This document shows positions 4,754 through 6,374 of a stretch of 6,374 nucleotides of DNA, piece by piece. This DNA comes from Pseudomonadota bacterium. Lineage in GTDB: Bacteria; Desulfobacterota; BSN033; G020346125. Under the pieces are notes generated by a model. The model ran no database searches and was not told the origin of the DNA. It worked only from the letters and a program-made list of their open reading frames with translations. The number at the start of each line of letters is the position of its first letter. The stretch's first letter is position 1. The DNA lies in the NCBI GenBank assembly GCA_030673585.1, contig DAOVIU010000076.1:1-6374 (forward strand). The letters run 5' to 3'. The position numbers and the translations under genes are program-made.

Positions 4754-5920
4754 GTGAGAAGCCGTCTCGCCGGCTATTTGATGGGTACCTTTTTCTTCTG
4801 GTTCTCCTTGTACATATACGTTCCCATACTCCCCCCATACCTAAGGGAATTGGGGTGTTCCCTCTCGATGATTGGCATAGTTCTCGGGTCCTATGGAGCC
4901 ATTCAGTTTTTCCTTCGGATCCCGCTCGGGTTTTGGGCAGACCGAAAGAGGATCCTCAAGCCCTTTGTGCTGATTGGGGTAAGTTTTTCGGGATTGAGTT
5001 GCCTGGTCTTCGCACTCTTTCCCTCAGCGTGGTCTTTTCTCGGAGCAAGAACGCTTTCCGGGGTAGCTGCCTCGTTCTGGGTAGTGTGCACAGTTCTTTT
5101 CGCTTCTTACTTCCCTGAGGAGAGGAGCGGCAAGGCCATGGGCCAGTTGGTCTTCTGCATGTCATGGGCCCAGTTGACTTGTACCCTTCTCGGCGGATGG
5201 CTTGCAGAGCATTACGGTTACGGAGCTCCGTTCTGGGCGGGAGTCATTGCCGCTTTGGTCAGCTTGCTGAGCTTCATTTGGGTGAGAGAAAAACAGGCCG
5301 AGGGGAGACCCTCCGGACTAACCTTAACGGAGGGATTCCAGGTATTTGCTTCCCCCGGCTTGGTCATGATCTCTCTCATAACGGCGGTCCTCATGTTCAA
5401 TTCCTTTACCACGGTGCACGGATTTGTGCCACTCCTCGCGGTTCAACTAGGTGCGAACAAAACCCAGCTTGGAATCCTAGTTGCTTTAACCCTTGCCGGG
5501 CATTCCGTGGGATCCCTTTTCGCAGGGACGAAACTCTTGAACTGGCTCCCGGCGCGCTCTGCTGTGATGACCGCCTTCTTGTTTATGTCGCTCGCCTCTT
5601 TGAGCCTTCCCCTCGTTCCCAATGTATACGTCCTCTACGTGAACCAAGTGGTCAGCGGGCTGGGGAGGGGTTTGGGATACTCCGTCCTGATGGGCCTCGT
5701 TTTTCAAACGGTCTCGACGGGGGAAAGGGCCACAGCCATGGGAGTATTCCAGTCGCTCTATTCTCTGGGAATGTTCTCCGGTCCTCTGCTCGGGGGTTGG
5801 GTGGGAACCATCTGGGGAATTTCAGAGATTTTTATCATCAGTGGCGTTATCACTCTCTTGGTAATCCCCGTGCTCAGGGTCGTGAAGATCGACCACCATG
5901 AAACATGCCCGCCAGTTTGA
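4754..5920 (+). CDS. Major facilitator superfamily transporter, 12 TM
   Basis: A 388-residue MFS permease in the inner membrane, numbered from the GTG at 4754. About twelve hydrophobic helices are seen in two halves. A central loop at about 178-195 (REKQAEGRPSG) separates them. The loop between helices 2 and 3 carries motif A in the form GFWADRKRILKP (59-70), with the conserved Gly, Asp and basic residues. LLGGWLAEHYGYGAPFWAG (145-163) is the usual end of helix 5 and start of helix 6. GRGLGYSVLMG (304-314) and SLGMFSGPLLGGWVG (337-351) are their counterparts in the second half. The tail KIDHHETCPPV is short and hydrophilic. Length is normal for a DHA/MFS_1-type antiporter. The substrate cannot be told from the sequence; efflux of a small molecule is the commonest role of such proteins. 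It is transcribed divergently from the propeller gene. Confidence 0.88.
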   Translation: MRSRLAGYLMGTFFFWFSLYIYVPILPPYLRELGCSLSMIGIVLGSYGAIQFFLRIPLGFWADRKRILKPFVLIGVSFSGLSCLVFALFPSAWSFLGARTLSGVAASFWVVCTVLFASYFPEERSGKAMGQLVFCMSWAQLTCTLLGGWLAEHYGYGAPFWAGVIAALVSLLSFIWVREKQAEGRPSGLTLTEGFQVFASPGLVMISLITAVLMFNSFTTVHGFVPLLAVQLGANKTQLGILVALTLAGHSVGSLFAGTKLLNWLPARSAVMTAFLFMSLASLSLPLVPNVYVLYVNQVVSGLGRGLGYSVLMGLVFQTVSTGERATAMGVFQSLYSLGMFSGPLLGGWVGTIWGISEIFIISGVITLLVIPVLRVVKIDHHETCPPV

Positions 5921-5936
5921 TTTCTCTTTTTTTCTT
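5921..5936 (+). terminator. T-rich tract after the MFS stop, possible terminator
   Basis: A pyrimidine run with seven consecutive T residues begins directly after the TGA of the MFS gene. No strong hairpin precedes it. The nearest stem, GGTCG/CGACC at 5878-5894, lies inside the coding region and 26 nt away. A weak or Rho-assisted terminator is possible. The rest of the gap to 6001 shows nothing. Confidence 0.2.
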
Positions 5937-6001
5937 CACCGGATATCTTTTCCATGTCTTGGAGGCCGCAAATCGACCTGGCAAGAAAGGGGCTAACCAT
6001 T

Positions 6002-6374
6002 TTATATGGGTCTTTTGACGAGTTTGAGCCTGTCCCTCTCATCGAACTCATAACAGTATGGGAAGTCCTTATCCGATACCGCCATCGTGTCGGTCCACGC
6101 CTTTATCTCATAAAGCGCCTCAATGCCCCTTGGACCATTCAACCCCTCCACCTTCGAATCGATATCCGAAAGATATCCCCCCCTACCCAATCTTTTGACC
6201 AATGTTTGCTCAAAGGCCTCGTGAGGGACCTCATAGCGCTCCTCTCCGTCTCCGATGCTTCCAGAGATCTCCCGAGAAACCTCCATTACCTCCACCGCGG
6301 TGTTTCGTAGATCGACACCAAAGGGAGAAAACCCAAAGAAGTAGAATTCCGTGAGAAAGGCCTCTCGGCGGGCC
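6002..6374 (-). CDS. Hypothetical protein, 5' end beyond right edge
   Basis: An open frame runs on the minus strand from the window edge (first full codon at 6373) to a TAA at 6004-6002, giving at least 123 residues. The GTG at 6295 is only an internal codon, because the frame stays open upstream of it. The visible part begins with an aromatic-rich segment (FLTEFYFFGFSPFGVDLRN). It continues with acidic and helical-looking stretches (VEVMEVSREI; RYEVPHEAFEQTLVKRL) and ends in FDERDRLKLVKRPI. There is no membrane helix and no motif that I recognise. Even amino-acid composition and an uninterrupted frame of more than 370 nt support a real gene. It is convergent with the MFS gene. Function unknown. 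Confidence 0.6.
   Translation of the reverse strand, partial: ARREAFLTEFYFFGFSPFGVDLRNTAVEVMEVSREISGSIGDGEERYEVPHEAFEQTLVKRLGRGGYLSDIDSKVEGLNGPRGIEALYEIKAWTDTMAVSDKDFPYCYEFDERDRLKLVKRPI

Noticed and set aside
4347..4754. 135-codon plus-strand frame covering the propeller 5' end and the divergent region
   Set aside because: It is antisense to the signal peptide, crosses both promoter candidates and has no recognisable domain or Shine-Dalgarno.
5164..5901. 245-codon plus-strand frame inside the MFS gene
   Set aside because: It is an Arg/Pro/Gly-rich shadow in another frame of a gene with clear MFS motifs and helices.

Overview
The window is compact bacterial DNA of moderate GC with seven supportable genes, six complete and one cut by the right edge. 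It has no RNA gene, CRISPR array, phage gene or insertion sequence that I can recognise. The gene style (FxsA, a YIP1-family membrane protein of the 'PWE(D)..RLGFF' type, BamE-like lipoproteins, a signal-peptide PD40 propeller protein) suggests a Gram-negative environmental bacterium. A deltaproteobacterial or similar lineage is possible, but this is inference from protein style and no marker gene fixes the taxonomy.

Layout. Bases 1-155 hold nothing I can call. On the minus strand a YIP1-family protein (623-1504) is followed by FxsA (156-542), probably as a two-gene operon of inner-membrane proteins. A 181-bp divergent region (1505-1685) separates it from two overlapping plus-strand genes (1686-2117 and 2086-2499). 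These encode paralogous small lipoproteins with a BamE/SmpA-like motif. After a 55-bp convergent gap comes a large minus-strand gene (2555-4474). It encodes a secreted protein with a laminin-G/DUF1080-like domain, a carboxypeptidase-regulatory-like domain and a TolB/PD40 beta-propeller. A 279-bp divergent region (4475-4753) carries back-to-back promoter candidates and leads to a plus-strand MFS transporter (4754-5920). Downstream and convergent, an unrecognised minus-strand gene (6002-6374) runs off the right edge.

How the genes work together. All six complete products are predicted for the cell envelope: two polytopic inner-membrane proteins, two lipoproteins, one periplasmic or secreted propeller and one transporter. 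Apart from the two short operon-like pairs, the genes sit in separate divergent or convergent units, so a single shared pathway is not shown by the sequence.

The points most worth a second look are: an apparent fusion of a ribosomal L7/L12 C-terminal-like domain to the YIP1 membrane domain; the tandem lipoprotein pair with shared terminal motifs; the three-domain propeller protein; and two promoter candidates with the same unusual TTGCAA / TAYCAT boxes. I did not find convincing evidence of a wholly new system such as a defence or mobile module.
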